DNA from: Streptomyces sp. ICBB 8177
GTDB taxonomy: Bacteria; Actinomycetota; Actinomycetes; Streptomycetales; Streptomycetaceae
Assembly: GCF_003144095.1 (NCBI RefSeq)
Contig: NZ_NSKH01000018.1
Span: 2,137,541 to 2,201,540, forward strand
Direction: 5' to 3'
DNA length: 64,000 nt
Under the pieces are notes generated by a model. The model was not told where the DNA came from. It did no database searches and was given only the letters and a program-made list of their open reading frames with translations. Each line of letters starts with the position of its first letter. Within the stretch, counting starts at the first letter, position 1. Position numbers and translations under genes: made by a program. This document shows, one piece after another, positions 1-8,391 of the stretch.

Positions 1-2210
1 CCGGGCAGTCGTACACCGAGCACTTCCAGGGGCCGCCCAGCAACGCGGTCCGTGCCGTGGTGCCGGTCGTCGCGCCGGACGGCACGGTCGTCGGCCTGGT
101 CACCGCGGGCCTGGAGACCACTACCGTGGCCGGCGCCTTCAACCGGGGGCTTCCCGTGCTGATCGCGGGCGCGGTCGGGGCGCTGGCACTCGCCACGCTG
201 GGCGCGGCCCTGGTCAGCCGGCGCCTGAGCCGCCAGACACACGGCCTGGGCCCCGCCGAGGTCACTCGGATGTACGAGCACCACGCGGCGGTGCTCCACT
301 CGGTCCGCGAGGGCGTGCTCGTCTTCGACGGCGACCGGCGGCTCGTGCTCGCCAACGACGAGGGCAGGCGGCTGCTCGACCTGCCGCCGGACGTCGAGTC
401 CCGGCCGGTGCGGGACCTCGGCCTGCCCCCGGAGACCGAGGGACTGCTGGCCGGGGGACGGGAGACGAGCGACCAGGTGGTCCGCGTCGGCGACCGCATG
501 CTCGCGGTGAACGTCCGTCCCACCGGCCGCGACGGCGGTCCGCCGGGAAGCGTCGCGACGCTGCGCGACACCACCGAACTGCGCGCCCTCACCGGCCGGG
601 CCGAGGCCGCGCGCCGACGCCTTGAGCTGCTGTACGACGCGGGGGTGCGGATCGGCAGCACCCTGGACGTGGTCCGCACCACCGAGGAACTCGCCGACCT
701 GGCCGTCCCCCGTTTCGCCGACGCCGTCACCGTGGACCTGCGCGAGGCGGTGCTCAGCGGTCAGGAACCCCAGGCCGACCCCCGGCCGGCGATGCGGCGG
801 GTGACGGCCCGGGACGCGGTGGCGGGTCACGACCCGGAGCCGGTCGGCGGCGTGGTGGCCCACCCGCCCGGCACGCCGCAGGCCCGCGCCCTGGCGGAGG
901 GTCACGCGGTGCTGGCGACCGGGGACGGGGAGCCGGGCGGATCGCTGATCTGCGTTCCGTTGCGGGCGCGCGGAGTGGTGCTGGGCCTGACGACCTTCCT
1001 GCGCCGCAGGCAGAGCCCGTTCACCGACGAGGACCTCTCCCCGGCCGAGGAACTGGCCGCCCGCGCGGCGGTGTGCGTGGACAACGCCCGCCGTTACACC
1101 CGCGAGCACACCATGGCGGTGCTCCTCCAGCGCAGCCTGCTCCCGCACGGCCTGCCCGAGCAGCACGCCCTGGACGTCGCCCACCACTACGTGCCCGCGC
1201 GGACCGGGGCCGGAGGCGACTGGTTCGACGTCATCGCGCTGCCGGGCGAGCGCGTCGCCCTGGTCGTGGGCGACGTCGTGGGGCACGGGGTGCACGCCGT
1301 CGCGACGATGGGCCGACTGCGCACCGCCGCGCGCAACTTCTGCGCGCTCGACCTGCCCCCCGACGACCTCCTGGCCCACCTCGACGACCTGGTGACGGCG
1401 ATCGACCAGGAGAACACCCTGGCCGGCGGGCAGGAGGAGACCATCTCCGGGGCCACCGTCCTGTACGCGGTCTACGACCCGGTGACGGGCGGCTGCGCCC
1501 TGGCCGGCGCCGGGCATCCGCCGCCCGCGCTGGTGGCCCCCGACGGCACCGTGAGCCTCCTCGACGTGCCCGCGAACCCACCGCTGGGCCTGGGCGCCGC
1601 CACCGTCGAGATGTGCGAGCTGACGCTGGAGGAGGGCAGCCGCCTGGTGCTGTACACCGACGGCCTGCTCAGGGGCGACGGCCGGGACACCGGCCGGGGC
1701 CTGGAGCTGCTGTGCGCGACCCTCGGCCGCGCGGGCCCCGGGTGCGCGGCGACGCGCGACGCGGTGTCGGCCGCCATGATCCCGGCGAGCCCGCGCGACG
1801 ACGCCGTGCTGCTGGTCGCCGGTACGCGGCGGCTCGGGGCGGACCGGGTGGCGCAGTGGGAGGTGCCGCAGGACCCGGCCGCCGTCGCGCCGGCCCGGGC
1901 GGCGTGCATGCGGCAACTGGCCGCCTGGGGGCTGGACGACGCGGCGTTCGCGGCGGAACTCATCCTCAGCGAGCTGATCACCAACGCCGTCCGCTACGGT
2001 CAACCGCCGATCACCGTACGGCTGTTGCGCGACCGCACCCTGACCTGCGAGGTGTCCGACGGCGCGGGCACCTCGCCCCGGGTGCGCCGGGCCTCGGCGC
2101 TGGACGAGGGCGGACGCGGTCTGTTCCTGGTCGCGCAGTTCGCCCAGCGCTGGGGCGTGCGGTACACGACGAACGGCAAGGTCGTCTGGAGCGAGCAGCC
2201 GCTCGGGTAG
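1..2210 (+). CDS. SpoIIE-family PP2C phosphatase with sensor, PAS, GAF and anti-sigma kinase-like domains (5' partial)
   Basis: The reading frame is open from the left edge (codons from base 3), so the true start lies outside the window; 735 residues are visible. The first ~45 residues look like the end of an extracellular sCache/CitA-type sensor. One membrane segment follows (~49-72), then a PAS domain (~85-190), a GAF domain (~210-365), a SpoIIE/PP2C phosphatase domain (~385-600, GGDWFDV and GDVVGHGVHA) and a C-terminal GHKL ATPase domain of the anti-sigma kinase type (N-box ELITNAVRYG, then VSDGAG and GGRGLFLV). Such proteins set the phosphorylation state of anti-sigma-factor antagonists, so this one probably couples an external ligand to an alternative sigma factor. 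A response regulator follows 68 nt downstream. The domain assignment is firm; the signal and partner are unknown. Confidence 0.9.
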   Translation, partial: GQSYTEHFQGPPSNAVRAVVPVVAPDGTVVGLVTAGLETTTVAGAFNRGLPVLIAGAVGALALATLGAALVSRRLSRQTHGLGPAEVTRMYEHHAAVLHSVREGVLVFDGDRRLVLANDEGRRLLDLPPDVESRPVRDLGLPPETEGLLAGGRETSDQVVRVGDRMLAVNVRPTGRDGGPPGSVATLRDTTELRALTGRAEAARRRLELLYDAGVRIGSTLDVVRTTEELADLAVPRFADAVTVDLREAVLSGQEPQADPRPAMRRVTARDAVAGHDPEPVGGVVAHPPGTPQARALAEGHAVLATGDGEPGGSLICVPLRARGVVLGLTTFLRRRQSPFTDEDLSPAEELAARAAVCVDNARRYTREHTMAVLLQRSLLPHGLPEQHALDVAHHYVPARTGAGGDWFDVIALPGERVALVVGDVVGHGVHAVATMGRLRTAARNFCALDLPPDDLLAHLDDLVTAIDQENTLAGGQEETISGATVLYAVYDPVTGGCALAGAGHPPPALVAPDGTVSLLDVPANPPLGLGAATVEMCELTLEEGSRLVLYTDGLLRGDGRDTGRGLELLCATLGRAGPGCAATRDAVSAAMIPASPRDDAVLLVAGTRRLGADRVAQWEVPQDPAAVAPARAACMRQLAAWGLDDAAFAAELILSELITNAVRYGQPPITVRLLRDRTLTCEVSDGAGTSPRVRRASALDEGGRGLFLVAQFAQRWGVRYTTNGKVVWSEQPLG

Positions 2211-2266
2211 CCCCGCCCGGGCGCCCCGCCTCAGGAGCGGGGAGCCGGTGGCGGCCGTGCGCTCGT

Positions 2267-2272
2267 TAAGCT
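2267..2272 (+). promoter_or_regulatory. -10 hexamer of a putative leaderless promoter
   Basis: TAAGCT lies 6 nt before the ATG of the response regulator, the spacing expected if transcription starts at or next to the start codon. There is no convincing Shine-Dalgarno sequence in between. Confidence 0.45.
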
Positions 2273-2278
2273 GCCCGC

Positions 2279-2917
2279 ATGAGCGATGCCAAGGACGGGC
2301 CCCCGGTGCGGCTGATCAGGGTGCTGCTGGCCGAGGACCAGTCCATGGTGCGGGAGGCCCTGGCCACCCTGCTCGGGCTCGAGGACGACATCGACGTGGT
2401 GGCCCAGGTCGCGCGCGGGGACGAAGTCGTGGCGGCGGCGCGGGAGCACGACGTGGACGTCGCGCTGCTCGACATCGAGATGCCGGGGGCGACCGGCATC
2501 GACGCCGCCTGCCAACTGCGGGCCGCGCTGCCGGGCGTGAAGGTCGTCATCGTCACGACCTTCGGCCGCCCCGGCTACCTGCGGCGCGCCATGGAGTACG
2601 GCGCCGACGCGTTCCTGGTCAAGGACGCCCCCGCGGCCCAACTCGCCGACGCCGTACGGCGGGTGCTGCGCGGTGAGAAGGTGATCGACCCGACGCTGGC
2701 CGCCGCCGCGCTGGCGGAGGGCGCCGACCCGTTGACCTCCCGCGAACGCGACGTGCTGCGCGCGGCGGCGGACGGCTCGGTCAACTCCGAGATCGCCCGG
2801 GCCCTCCACCTGTCGGAGGGCACCGTGCGCAACTACCTGTCCACCGCGATCCAGAAGACCGGCTCCCGCAACCGCTCCGAGGCGGTCCGCGTCGCACGCG
2901 AGAAGGGGTGGCTGTGA
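2279..2917 (+). CDS. NarL/LuxR-type response regulator, DesR-like
   Basis: This 212-residue protein has an N-terminal receiver domain (~12-130) with acidic pocket E19-D20, phospho-acceptor D65 (ALLDIEMPG), a switch Thr in VTTFGRPG and a conserved Lys in LVKDAP. A LuxR-type helix-turn-helix follows (~150-205, LTSRERDVLRAAADG, then NSEIARALHLSEGTVRNYL). It should bind DNA as a phosphorylated dimer. DesR-type regulators usually sit beside a DesK-like kinase, but none is present here; the upstream neighbour is a SpoIIE phosphatase and the downstream gene is convergent. The cognate kinase could be remote, or the pair could form an unusual circuit. The start was chosen because a -10 hexamer lies 6 nt upstream; an internal start near RLIRVLLAEDQ is possible. 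Confidence 0.88.
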   Translation: MSDAKDGPPVRLIRVLLAEDQSMVREALATLLGLEDDIDVVAQVARGDEVVAAAREHDVDVALLDIEMPGATGIDAACQLRAALPGVKVVIVTTFGRPGYLRRAMEYGADAFLVKDAPAAQLADAVRRVLRGEKVIDPTLAAAALAEGADPLTSRERDVLRAAADGSVNSEIARALHLSEGTVRNYLSTAIQKTGSRNRSEAVRVAREKGWL

Positions 2918-2938
2918 GCGACCGCCTTGCCGCGCCGG

Positions 2939-3778
2939 TCAGTTGAGCAGCGCTCTCGTCGCCCGGGCCTGGTGCCGGATCTTCCCGGCCGCCTCGGGGT
3001 CGACCGCCTCGACCAGTTCCGCGTAGGCGTCCAGGCCGTCCGCACCCGCCAGGAAGTCGCCGCGCTGGACGAGGAGCTGGGCCCGCTCCAGCCGCAGCCG
3101 CGCCGGATGCCGGGGGAGCAGCAGGGCCAGGTCGGTCGCCCACAGGCCGACCGCGGTCTGCTCGGGGCGGGCGGCGGCCCAGGTGCGGATGTTGCCCAGT
3201 ACCCGCCCGACCACGTCCAGCGGTGCTGCGGGCTCCAGCGCGCGCGGCGGCACCGGGCCGCCCGCCAGCCGTTCCGCGTCGTCACCGGTGACCGGCACGC
3301 CGCCGTGGAACGGGTCGGCCAGCACGTGGTGCCCGTGCGGGTCGCCGACGCCGACCACGAAGTGCCCCGGCAGCGCCACCCCGTAGACCGGCGCGCCCAG
3401 CCGCCTGCCGACCTCCGTCCACACCACCGACAGCAGGATCGGCAGCCCGCGCCGCCGCCGCAGCACCGCGTGCAGCAACGAGGACTCCAGCCGGTCGTAG
3501 TCCGACGCCCTGCCGTGCAGCCCGCACCGGGTGCCCAGGACCTCCGCGAGGACCGAGGCCCACTCCCGCGGCGACGGCTCGCCGCCGCCGGGCAGCCGCG
3601 CGCCCACCCGGTCGGCCAGGCGGTCCAGGCCGCGCAGGGTGTCCTCCCGCGCCTTCTCGTCGAACGCGGGGTCGGCCTGCGCGCACACCAGCAGGCACAG
3701 CGTCGCCAGGTCCGGCCGCTCGGAGCGCGCCTCGGCCGCGAAGCGCCTGCGCACCGCGGTCTCCTCCACCCCGGTCAC
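2939..3778 (-). CDS. SirB1/transglutaminase-like family protein
   Basis: A 279-residue protein whose core (RRRGLPILLSVVWTEVGRRLG, then PGHFVVGVGDP and LADPFHGG) matches the SirB1 branch of the transglutaminase-like fold. The C-terminal third has TPR-like spacing of Ala/Leu (ALLLPRHPARLRLERAQLLV). No catalytic Cys-His-Asp triad is obvious, so an enzymatic role is not supported. The GTG start at 3778 overlaps the TGA of the upstream acetyltransferase in a GTGA arrangement, so the two genes are translationally coupled. Function is unknown. Confidence 0.8.
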   Translation of the reverse strand: MTGVEETAVRRRFAAEARSERPDLATLCLLVCAQADPAFDEKAREDTLRGLDRLADRVGARLPGGGEPSPREWASVLAEVLGTRCGLHGRASDYDRLESSLLHAVLRRRRGLPILLSVVWTEVGRRLGAPVYGVALPGHFVVGVGDPHGHHVLADPFHGGVPVTGDDAERLAGGPVPPRALEPAAPLDVVGRVLGNIRTWAAARPEQTAVGLWATDLALLLPRHPARLRLERAQLLVQRGDFLAGADGLDAYAELVEAVDPEAAGKIRHQARATRALLN

Positions 3779-4797
3779 CCCTCCGCCGCGGGATCCGCGG
3801 ACTCCGCGGGCTCCGGACACCGGTAGTAGAGGTACTCGTGGTGCGTGGTGAAGCCCAGCCGGTCCCACAGGGCGCGCGCCGCGCCGTTGCCCGCCTCGAC
3901 CTGGAGGTACGCGCCGGCCGCCCCCTCGGCCAGCGCCTTCGCCGCGAGCGCGGCCACCACCGCGACCGCGAGCCCCCGCCGCCGCGCCGAGGGCGCCACC
4001 TCGACCGCGCCGAACAGCGCCCACCGCCCGTCGACGACGCACCGCCCGATCGCCGACGGAACGTCCCCGCCGTCGGAGTCCGCCGAGGCGAACCACACCG
4101 ACGCCCCGCCGCCCAGCACCGCCCGCGCCGCGTCGGCACGTTGACCGGTGCGCCCGTACGCCGCGAGCCAGTGCGCGTCCACCTCGCGCGCGAGCGTCAC
4201 CCGCTCGGCACCGGGCAGATCGGCGAGCGGCGCCAGGGGCGCGGTGAGCAGCAGCGAACGCGCCCGGGGCGACCATCCCGCCGCCGCGAACGCCTCCGCG
4301 CCCGCCGACCCCGGCAGCGTCTGCGCGTACGCGGGCAGCCCGCGCTCCGCGTACCAGGCCCGCGCCCGCTCCACCGCCCGCCGCGCAGGCAGCCCCGGAT
4401 CGCCCAGCGCCAGCACGGAGTTGGCGCGGCGCGTGAAGCCGTCGGCCGCCCGCAGCGTCCATCCGCCCAGTTCCGCGGTCTCCCGCGCGGGCCAGCCCCG
4501 GGAGGCGGCGCGCTGGAGTTCGTCCGCCGTCGCGGCGGGCGCGGCCATCGCGCGGCGGGCCGGCGCGTCCGGCACGACCTTGCCCGCGACCACGGATTCG
4601 TCCGGTATATGGACCACCTCACCGGTGCGCCGTGTGACGATCACCACACCGTCCGCCCAGGATGTGAGAACGCCGACCGCGTCGCGGAAGACCGGCCGTC
4701 CGTCCACGACCTCAGCAACCGCCCGTACCGACACCCTTTTGCCCACGTCAGAAGGGGTGATCCGAATTTCGAGCCGTCCTCCGGCCACGTAATTCAC
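3775..4797 (-). CDS. GNAT-family N-acetyltransferase with N-terminal SH3-like domain
   Basis: A 340-residue protein. Residues ~1-80 form a small beta-rich domain (DVGKRVSVRAVAEVVDGRP, then DGVVIVTRRTGEVVHIPDESVVAG). The C-terminal ~120 residues are a GCN5-type acetyltransferase domain with the acetyl-CoA loop VAPSARRRGLAVAVV and the end motif NGAARALWDRLGFTTHHEYLYYR. It transfers an acetyl group from acetyl-CoA to an unknown acceptor. It starts with GTG and is coupled by a 4-base overlap to the SirB1-like gene downstream, so the pair is probably one operon. It is divergent from fdxA across a 115-nt gap that must hold both promoters. Confidence 0.85.
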   Translation of the reverse strand: MNYVAGGRLEIRITPSDVGKRVSVRAVAEVVDGRPVFRDAVGVLTSWADGVVIVTRRTGEVVHIPDESVVAGKVVPDAPARRAMAAPAATADELQRAASRGWPARETAELGGWTLRAADGFTRRANSVLALGDPGLPARRAVERARAWYAERGLPAYAQTLPGSAGAEAFAAAGWSPRARSLLLTAPLAPLADLPGAERVTLAREVDAHWLAAYGRTGQRADAARAVLGGGASVWFASADSDGGDVPSAIGRCVVDGRWALFGAVEVAPSARRRGLAVAVVAALAAKALAEGAAGAYLQVEAGNGAARALWDRLGFTTHHEYLYYRCPEPAESADPAAEG

Positions 4798-4912
4798 AGT
4801 GCTGTCAGCCCCCTGGAGTTCGTAAGGTGCCTGGGAACGGAGATACTAGAGGCGGGCATCGACGACGCCGCGCTCCCGCGCGAGATGAGCCCTACCGAGG
4901 AGGAACGACAGC

Positions 4913-5242
4913 GTGACCTACGTCATCGCGCAGCCTTGTGTCGACGTCAAGGACAAGGCGTGCATCGAGGAGTGCCCCGTCGACTGCATCTACGAGGGCC
5001 AGCGGTCCTTGTACATTCACCCGGACGAATGCGTCGACTGCGGGGCCTGTGAGCCCGTCTGCCCGGTCGAGGCGATCTTCTACGAGGACGACACGCCGGA
5101 CGAGTGGAAGGACTACTACAAGGCGAACGTCGAGTTCTTCGACGAGCTGGGTTCGCCCGGCGGCGCCTCCAAACTGGGCCTGATCGAGCGTGACCACCCG
5201 TTCGTCGCCGCCCTGCCCGCGGACATCAACGCGGAGCACTGA
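4913..5242 (+). CDS. fdxA: 7Fe ferredoxin (3Fe-4S / 4Fe-4S)
   Basis: A 109-residue soluble electron carrier. Cys9, 17, 21, 25, 40, 43, 46 and 50 are arranged as in seven-iron ferredoxins. By analogy with known structures, C9, C17 and C50 would hold the 3Fe-4S cluster and C21, C40, C43 and C46 the 4Fe-4S cluster. The GTG start follows GAGGAGGAA at good spacing. A strong hairpin terminator follows the stop, so it is probably monocistronic. Ferredoxin directly before dapC is the order seen in M. tuberculosis (Rv1177-Rv1178). The redox partner is not shown by the sequence. Confidence 0.95.
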   Translation: MTYVIAQPCVDVKDKACIEECPVDCIYEGQRSLYIHPDECVDCGACEPVCPVEAIFYEDDTPDEWKDYYKANVEFFDELGSPGGASKLGLIERDHPFVAALPADINAEH

Positions 5243-5270
5243 GCGTTCCACCGGCGCACGGCCGGTGAGG

Positions 5271-5302
5271 CGGTCCCGCACGGCAGGCGCCGTGCGGGAC
5301 CG
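5271..5302 (+). terminator. Hairpin terminator after fdxA
   Basis: Perfect 13-bp inverted repeat (CGGTCCCGCACGG / CCGTGCGGGACCG) with a 6-nt loop, 28 nt after the fdxA stop. It lacks a U-tract, as is common in Streptomyces terminators. Confidence 0.8.
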
Positions 5303-5326
5303 CGGCCGTTCGGCCCGGGGAACGAT

Positions 5327-5401
5327 CGCGTGGAGCGGGACCACGTACAGCACGACCGCGTAGAGCACAGTCGCGTACAGCACGAAGCACGCAGAGCACG
5401 A
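5327..5401. repeat. 15-nt imperfect tandem repeat, five copies, before dapC
   Basis: Five consecutive 15-nt units resembling CGCGTACAGCACGAC end about 15 nt before the dapC start codon. Units two to four are the most alike. The period is a multiple of three and the array is open in the dapC frame from a GTG at 5330, where it would encode pentapeptides of the form R/H-V-E/Q-H/R-D/S/E. It may be a leader or an optional N-terminal extension. Confidence 0.75.
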
Positions 5402-5416
5402 AGAGAGAAGAGCACC

Positions 5417-6511
5417 GTGGCGCGAGTCTCCGACCGGCTTCCCGTCTTCCCCTGGGACCGCCTGGAGCCCTACAAGGCGGCGGCAGCCGCACACCCCGAC
5501 GGTGTCGTGGACCTGTCGGTGGGCACCCCGGTCGACCCGGTCCCGGCCGTCGTCCAGCGGGCGCTGACCGAGGCCGCCGACAGCCCGGGCTACCCGCTCA
5601 CCTACGGAACGGCCGCGCTGCGCGAGGCGATCGCGGCCTGGTTCACCCGCCGCCTGCACGCCGCCGTGGCCCCGGCCGACGTCCTGCCGCTGATCGGCTC
5701 CAAGGAACTCGTCGGCCTGCTGCCGCTCCTGCTCGACCTGCGCGAGGGCGACCAGGTCGCCTACCCGGCGCTCGCCTACCCCACCTACGAGATCGGCGCC
5801 CTGACCGCCCGCGCCGAACCGGTGACGTACGACGACCCGGTGACCGACCTCGACCCGTCCCGGGTGCGGCTGCTGTGGCTCAACACCCCCTCCAACCCGA
5901 CCGGCCGCACCCTGAGCGCCGCCGAACTGCGCCGGATCGTCGACTGGGCGCGGGAGCACGGCGTGCTGGTCGTCTCCGACGAGTGCTACGTCGAGCTGGG
6001 CTGGGAGACCGAACCGGTGTCGGTGCTGGACCCGCGAGTCTGCGGCGCCGGCCACCAGGGCCTGATCGCGGTGCACTCGCTGTCCAAGCGGTCCAACTTC
6101 GCCGGGTACCGGGGCGCGTTCCTCGCCGGTGACCCCGCGGTCGTCAAGGAACTGCTGGCGGTGCGCAAGCACCTCGGCCTCATCGTCCCGGCCCCCGTGC
6201 AGAACGCGATGATCGCGGCGCTGGGCGACCAGGCCCACGTGGACGAGCAGCGCGAGCGCTACGCCCGCCGCCGGACCGCGCTGCGCACCGCGTTCGAGGG
6301 CGCGGGCTTCCGCATCGAGCACAGCGAGGCGAGCCTGTACCTGTGGGCGACCCGGGGCGAGCCGTGCTGGGACACCGTGGGCGACCTCGCCAAGCGCGGC
6401 ATCCTGGTCGCGCCCGGCGAGTTCTACGGCCCGGCGGGGCGGGAGTTCGTCCGCGTCGCCTTCACCGCGACCGACGAGCGCGTCGCGGCGGCGGTCGCCC
6501 GCCTCGGGTAG
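5417..6511 (+). CDS. dapC: Succinyldiaminopimelate transaminase (DapC)
   Basis: A 364-residue fold-type I PLP aminotransferase. The PLP lysine is K224 in HSLSKRSNFAGYR. Other landmarks are the cofactor-binding YPTYEIGA region, NTPSNPTGR, VVSDECYVELG and the carboxylate-binding arginine near the C-terminus (EFVRVAFT). It makes N-succinyl-LL-diaminopimelate from N-succinyl-2-amino-6-ketopimelate in the lysine and cell-wall pathway. dapE, the next enzyme, lies 3.6 kb downstream. The GTG at 5417 was chosen because of the purine-rich AGAGAGAAG before it and because homologous aminotransferases begin near SDRLPVFPWD. An in-frame GTG at 5330 would add 29 repeat-encoded residues. The other candidate names for this family are generic aminotransferases; the neighbourhood favours DapC. 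Confidence 0.9.
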   Translation: MARVSDRLPVFPWDRLEPYKAAAAAHPDGVVDLSVGTPVDPVPAVVQRALTEAADSPGYPLTYGTAALREAIAAWFTRRLHAAVAPADVLPLIGSKELVGLLPLLLDLREGDQVAYPALAYPTYEIGALTARAEPVTYDDPVTDLDPSRVRLLWLNTPSNPTGRTLSAAELRRIVDWAREHGVLVVSDECYVELGWETEPVSVLDPRVCGAGHQGLIAVHSLSKRSNFAGYRGAFLAGDPAVVKELLAVRKHLGLIVPAPVQNAMIAALGDQAHVDEQRERYARRRTALRTAFEGAGFRIEHSEASLYLWATRGEPCWDTVGDLAKRGILVAPGEFYGPAGREFVRVAFTATDERVAAAVARLG

Positions 6512-6520
6512 CGGCGGCGG

Positions 6521-6820
6521 TCACAAACGCGCCGGCGGCCCGGGTTCCGTGTCCAGCAGCGAGGAGTCCGCGGCGGCCTGGGGCGCGGGCGCGGCGTGGC
6601 AGGTGAAGCCGAGGCGCCCCAGCGCCCTGGCCACCTCGTCGGCGGTGAAGTCGCGGCGGTCCTGCCGGGTGATCACCTCACCGACCTGCTTGACGGGAAA
6701 GACGCGGCGGCCGATGGTCACCGACGCGCCGGTGACCGGTTCGGGCTTGACGCCCTTCATGGAGTGCTCGACCTCGCTCCTGACGAGATCGAAGGCGAAA
6801 CGGGCGATGATGCAGCGCAT
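6521..6820 (-). CDS. SCO5918-family conserved small protein
   Basis: A 99-residue soluble protein that I recognise as a streptomycete conserved family of unknown function (MRCIIARFAFDL, then KGVKPEPVTGASVTIGRR and GEVITRQDRRDFTADEV). The pattern of short beta strands and a helix gives no catalytic motif. It lies downstream of a DEAD-box helicase gene on the same strand, with a cold-shock gene beyond that. The same association occurs in other streptomycetes as I recall, so it may take part in the cold or RNA-structure response. It converges with dapC, leaving only 9 nt between the stops. Confidence 0.75.
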   Translation of the reverse strand: MRCIIARFAFDLVRSEVEHSMKGVKPEPVTGASVTIGRRVFPVKQVGEVITRQDRRDFTADEVARALGRLGFTCHAAPAPQAAADSSLLDTEPGPPARL

Positions 6821-6890
6821 GGGACCTCACCTGGCTCGGGGGGAAGGGGCGGGGACGACGTCCGTGCGGGGCACGACCGGCCCGGGACGA

Positions 6891-6920
6891 CGCGGTGCGC
6901 TCACGCGCGGTGCGCTCACG
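6891..6920. repeat. Perfect 15-bp tandem duplication at the helicase stop codon
   Basis: CGCGGTGCGCTCACG occurs twice with no gap. The unit contains the reverse complement of a TGA, and the second copy supplies the stop codon of the helicase gene. Confidence 0.8.
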
Positions 6921-8391
6921 CGGGGCGGGAGGAGCGGCGCCCGGCGTGGACGGCGCGGGTCCGCCGGCCGCGTGAGGAGGAGCCGCGCTTGGCACGCGGT
7001 TCCTCCGGCGCGCTGACGGTCACCGGGATCCCCGTGGGGGTACGGGCACCGGTGATGCGGCTCAGCTCGGCCTCCCCGGAGCGCACCCGGGCGGCGTGCG
7101 GGGTGATGCCGGCGGCGGACATCAGCCGGTCGACGTCGCGCCGCTGCTCGGGCAGGACCAGGGTCACCACGCTGCCGGACGCGCCGGCCCGGGCGGTGCG
7201 CCCGCCGCGGTGCAGGTAGTCCTTGTGGTCGCCGGGCGGGTCGACGTTGACGACGAGGTCGAGGTCGTCGACGTGGATGCCGCGGGCCGCGACGTTGGTG
7301 GCCACCAGAGCCGTGACGTGCCCGGTCCTGAACTGGTCCAGGGTGCGGGTGCGCTGGGCCTGGGACTTGCCGCCGTGCAGCGCCGCGGCGCGCACGCCGC
7401 TGCCGAGCAGGTGGCGGGTGAGCCGGTCGACGGCGTGCTTGGTGTCCAGGAACATGATCACCTTGCCGTCACGGGCGGCGATCTCGGTCGTCGTGGCGTG
7501 CTTGTCGGCGGCGTGCACGTGCAGGACGTGGTGTTCCATCGTGGTGACCGCGCCCGCCGAGGGGTCGACGGAGTGGACCACCGGGTCGTTCAGGTAGCGG
7601 CGCACCAGCAGGTCGACGTTGCGGTCGAGGGTGGCCGAGAACAGCAGGTGCTGCGCGGTGCCGGGCACCAGGTCGAGCAGGCTGGTGACCTGGGGGACGA
7701 AGCCCATGTCGGACATCTGGTCGGCCTCGTCCAGGACGGTGACGTCCACCTGGTCCAGGCGGCAGTCGCCTCGGCCGACGAGGTCGTTGAGGCGTCCCGG
7801 GGTGGCGACGACGACCTCAGCCCCGGCCCGCAGCGCGCTGGTCTGGCGGCCGATCGACACACCGCCGACGACGGTGGTCACCCGCAGCCGGAGCGAACGG
7901 GCGTAGGGCCCGAGGGCGTCCGTGACCTGCTGCGCCAGCTCCCGGGTCGGCACCAGCACCAGGGCCAGCGGTTGCCGGGGCTGCGCCCTGCGTCCCGCGA
8001 CACGGCCCAGCAGTGCCAGGCCGAACGCGAGGGTCTTGCCCGATCCGGTGCGACCGCGGCCCAGGACGTCCCGGCCGGCCAGCGCGTTCGGGAGGGTGGC
8101 CGCCTGGATGGGGAACGGGACCGACAGCCCCTCGGCGGTGAGCGACGACAGCAACTCGGCCGGCATGTCGAGTTCGGCGAAGGACGTGACGGCCGGCAGT
8201 TGCGGGGTGGTCGAGACCGGCAGGGTGAAGTCGCCCTGCGGTGCGGCCGGACGCCCGGGCCGCCGGGAAGCGGCCGGGGCGCCGGAGCGTCGCCCCCCTC
8301 GGGAGCCGGAACGGGCCGGCTTGCCGGAGCCGCGGGAGCCGGCGGCGGGGGTGCGGTCGTGACGGCCGGACGTGCGGGTGGTGCGGTTCAC
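6916..8391 (-). CDS. DEAD-box ATP-dependent RNA helicase
   Basis: A 491-residue helicase. The first ~70 residues are Arg/Gly/Ser-rich and basic. The core shows a Q-motif (PFPIQAATLP), motif I GRGRTGSGKT, motif II VLDEADQMSD, motif III LLFSATLD, motif V ARGIHVDDLDLVVN and motif VI HRGGRTARAG. It unwinds RNA duplexes, probably in ribosome assembly or mRNA remodelling. The GTG at 8391 is chosen because AGGAAGG precedes it at 7-8 nt; a longer frame upstream lacks a ribosome site. The cold-shock gene lies next upstream, separated by a terminator and a ~280-nt leader. That leader suggests temperature-dependent post-transcriptional control, as known for csdA/cspA-type genes, but this is inference. 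Confidence 0.92.
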   Translation of the reverse strand: MNRTTRTSGRHDRTPAAGSRGSGKPARSGSRGGRRSGAPAASRRPGRPAAPQGDFTLPVSTTPQLPAVTSFAELDMPAELLSSLTAEGLSVPFPIQAATLPNALAGRDVLGRGRTGSGKTLAFGLALLGRVAGRRAQPRQPLALVLVPTRELAQQVTDALGPYARSLRLRVTTVVGGVSIGRQTSALRAGAEVVVATPGRLNDLVGRGDCRLDQVDVTVLDEADQMSDMGFVPQVTSLLDLVPGTAQHLLFSATLDRNVDLLVRRYLNDPVVHSVDPSAGAVTTMEHHVLHVHAADKHATTTEIAARDGKVIMFLDTKHAVDRLTRHLLGSGVRAAALHGGKSQAQRTRTLDQFRTGHVTALVATNVAARGIHVDDLDLVVNVDPPGDHKDYLHRGGRTARAGASGSVVTLVLPEQRRDVDRLMSAAGITPHAARVRSGEAELSRITGARTPTGIPVTVSAPEEPRAKRGSSSRGRRTRAVHAGRRSSRPA

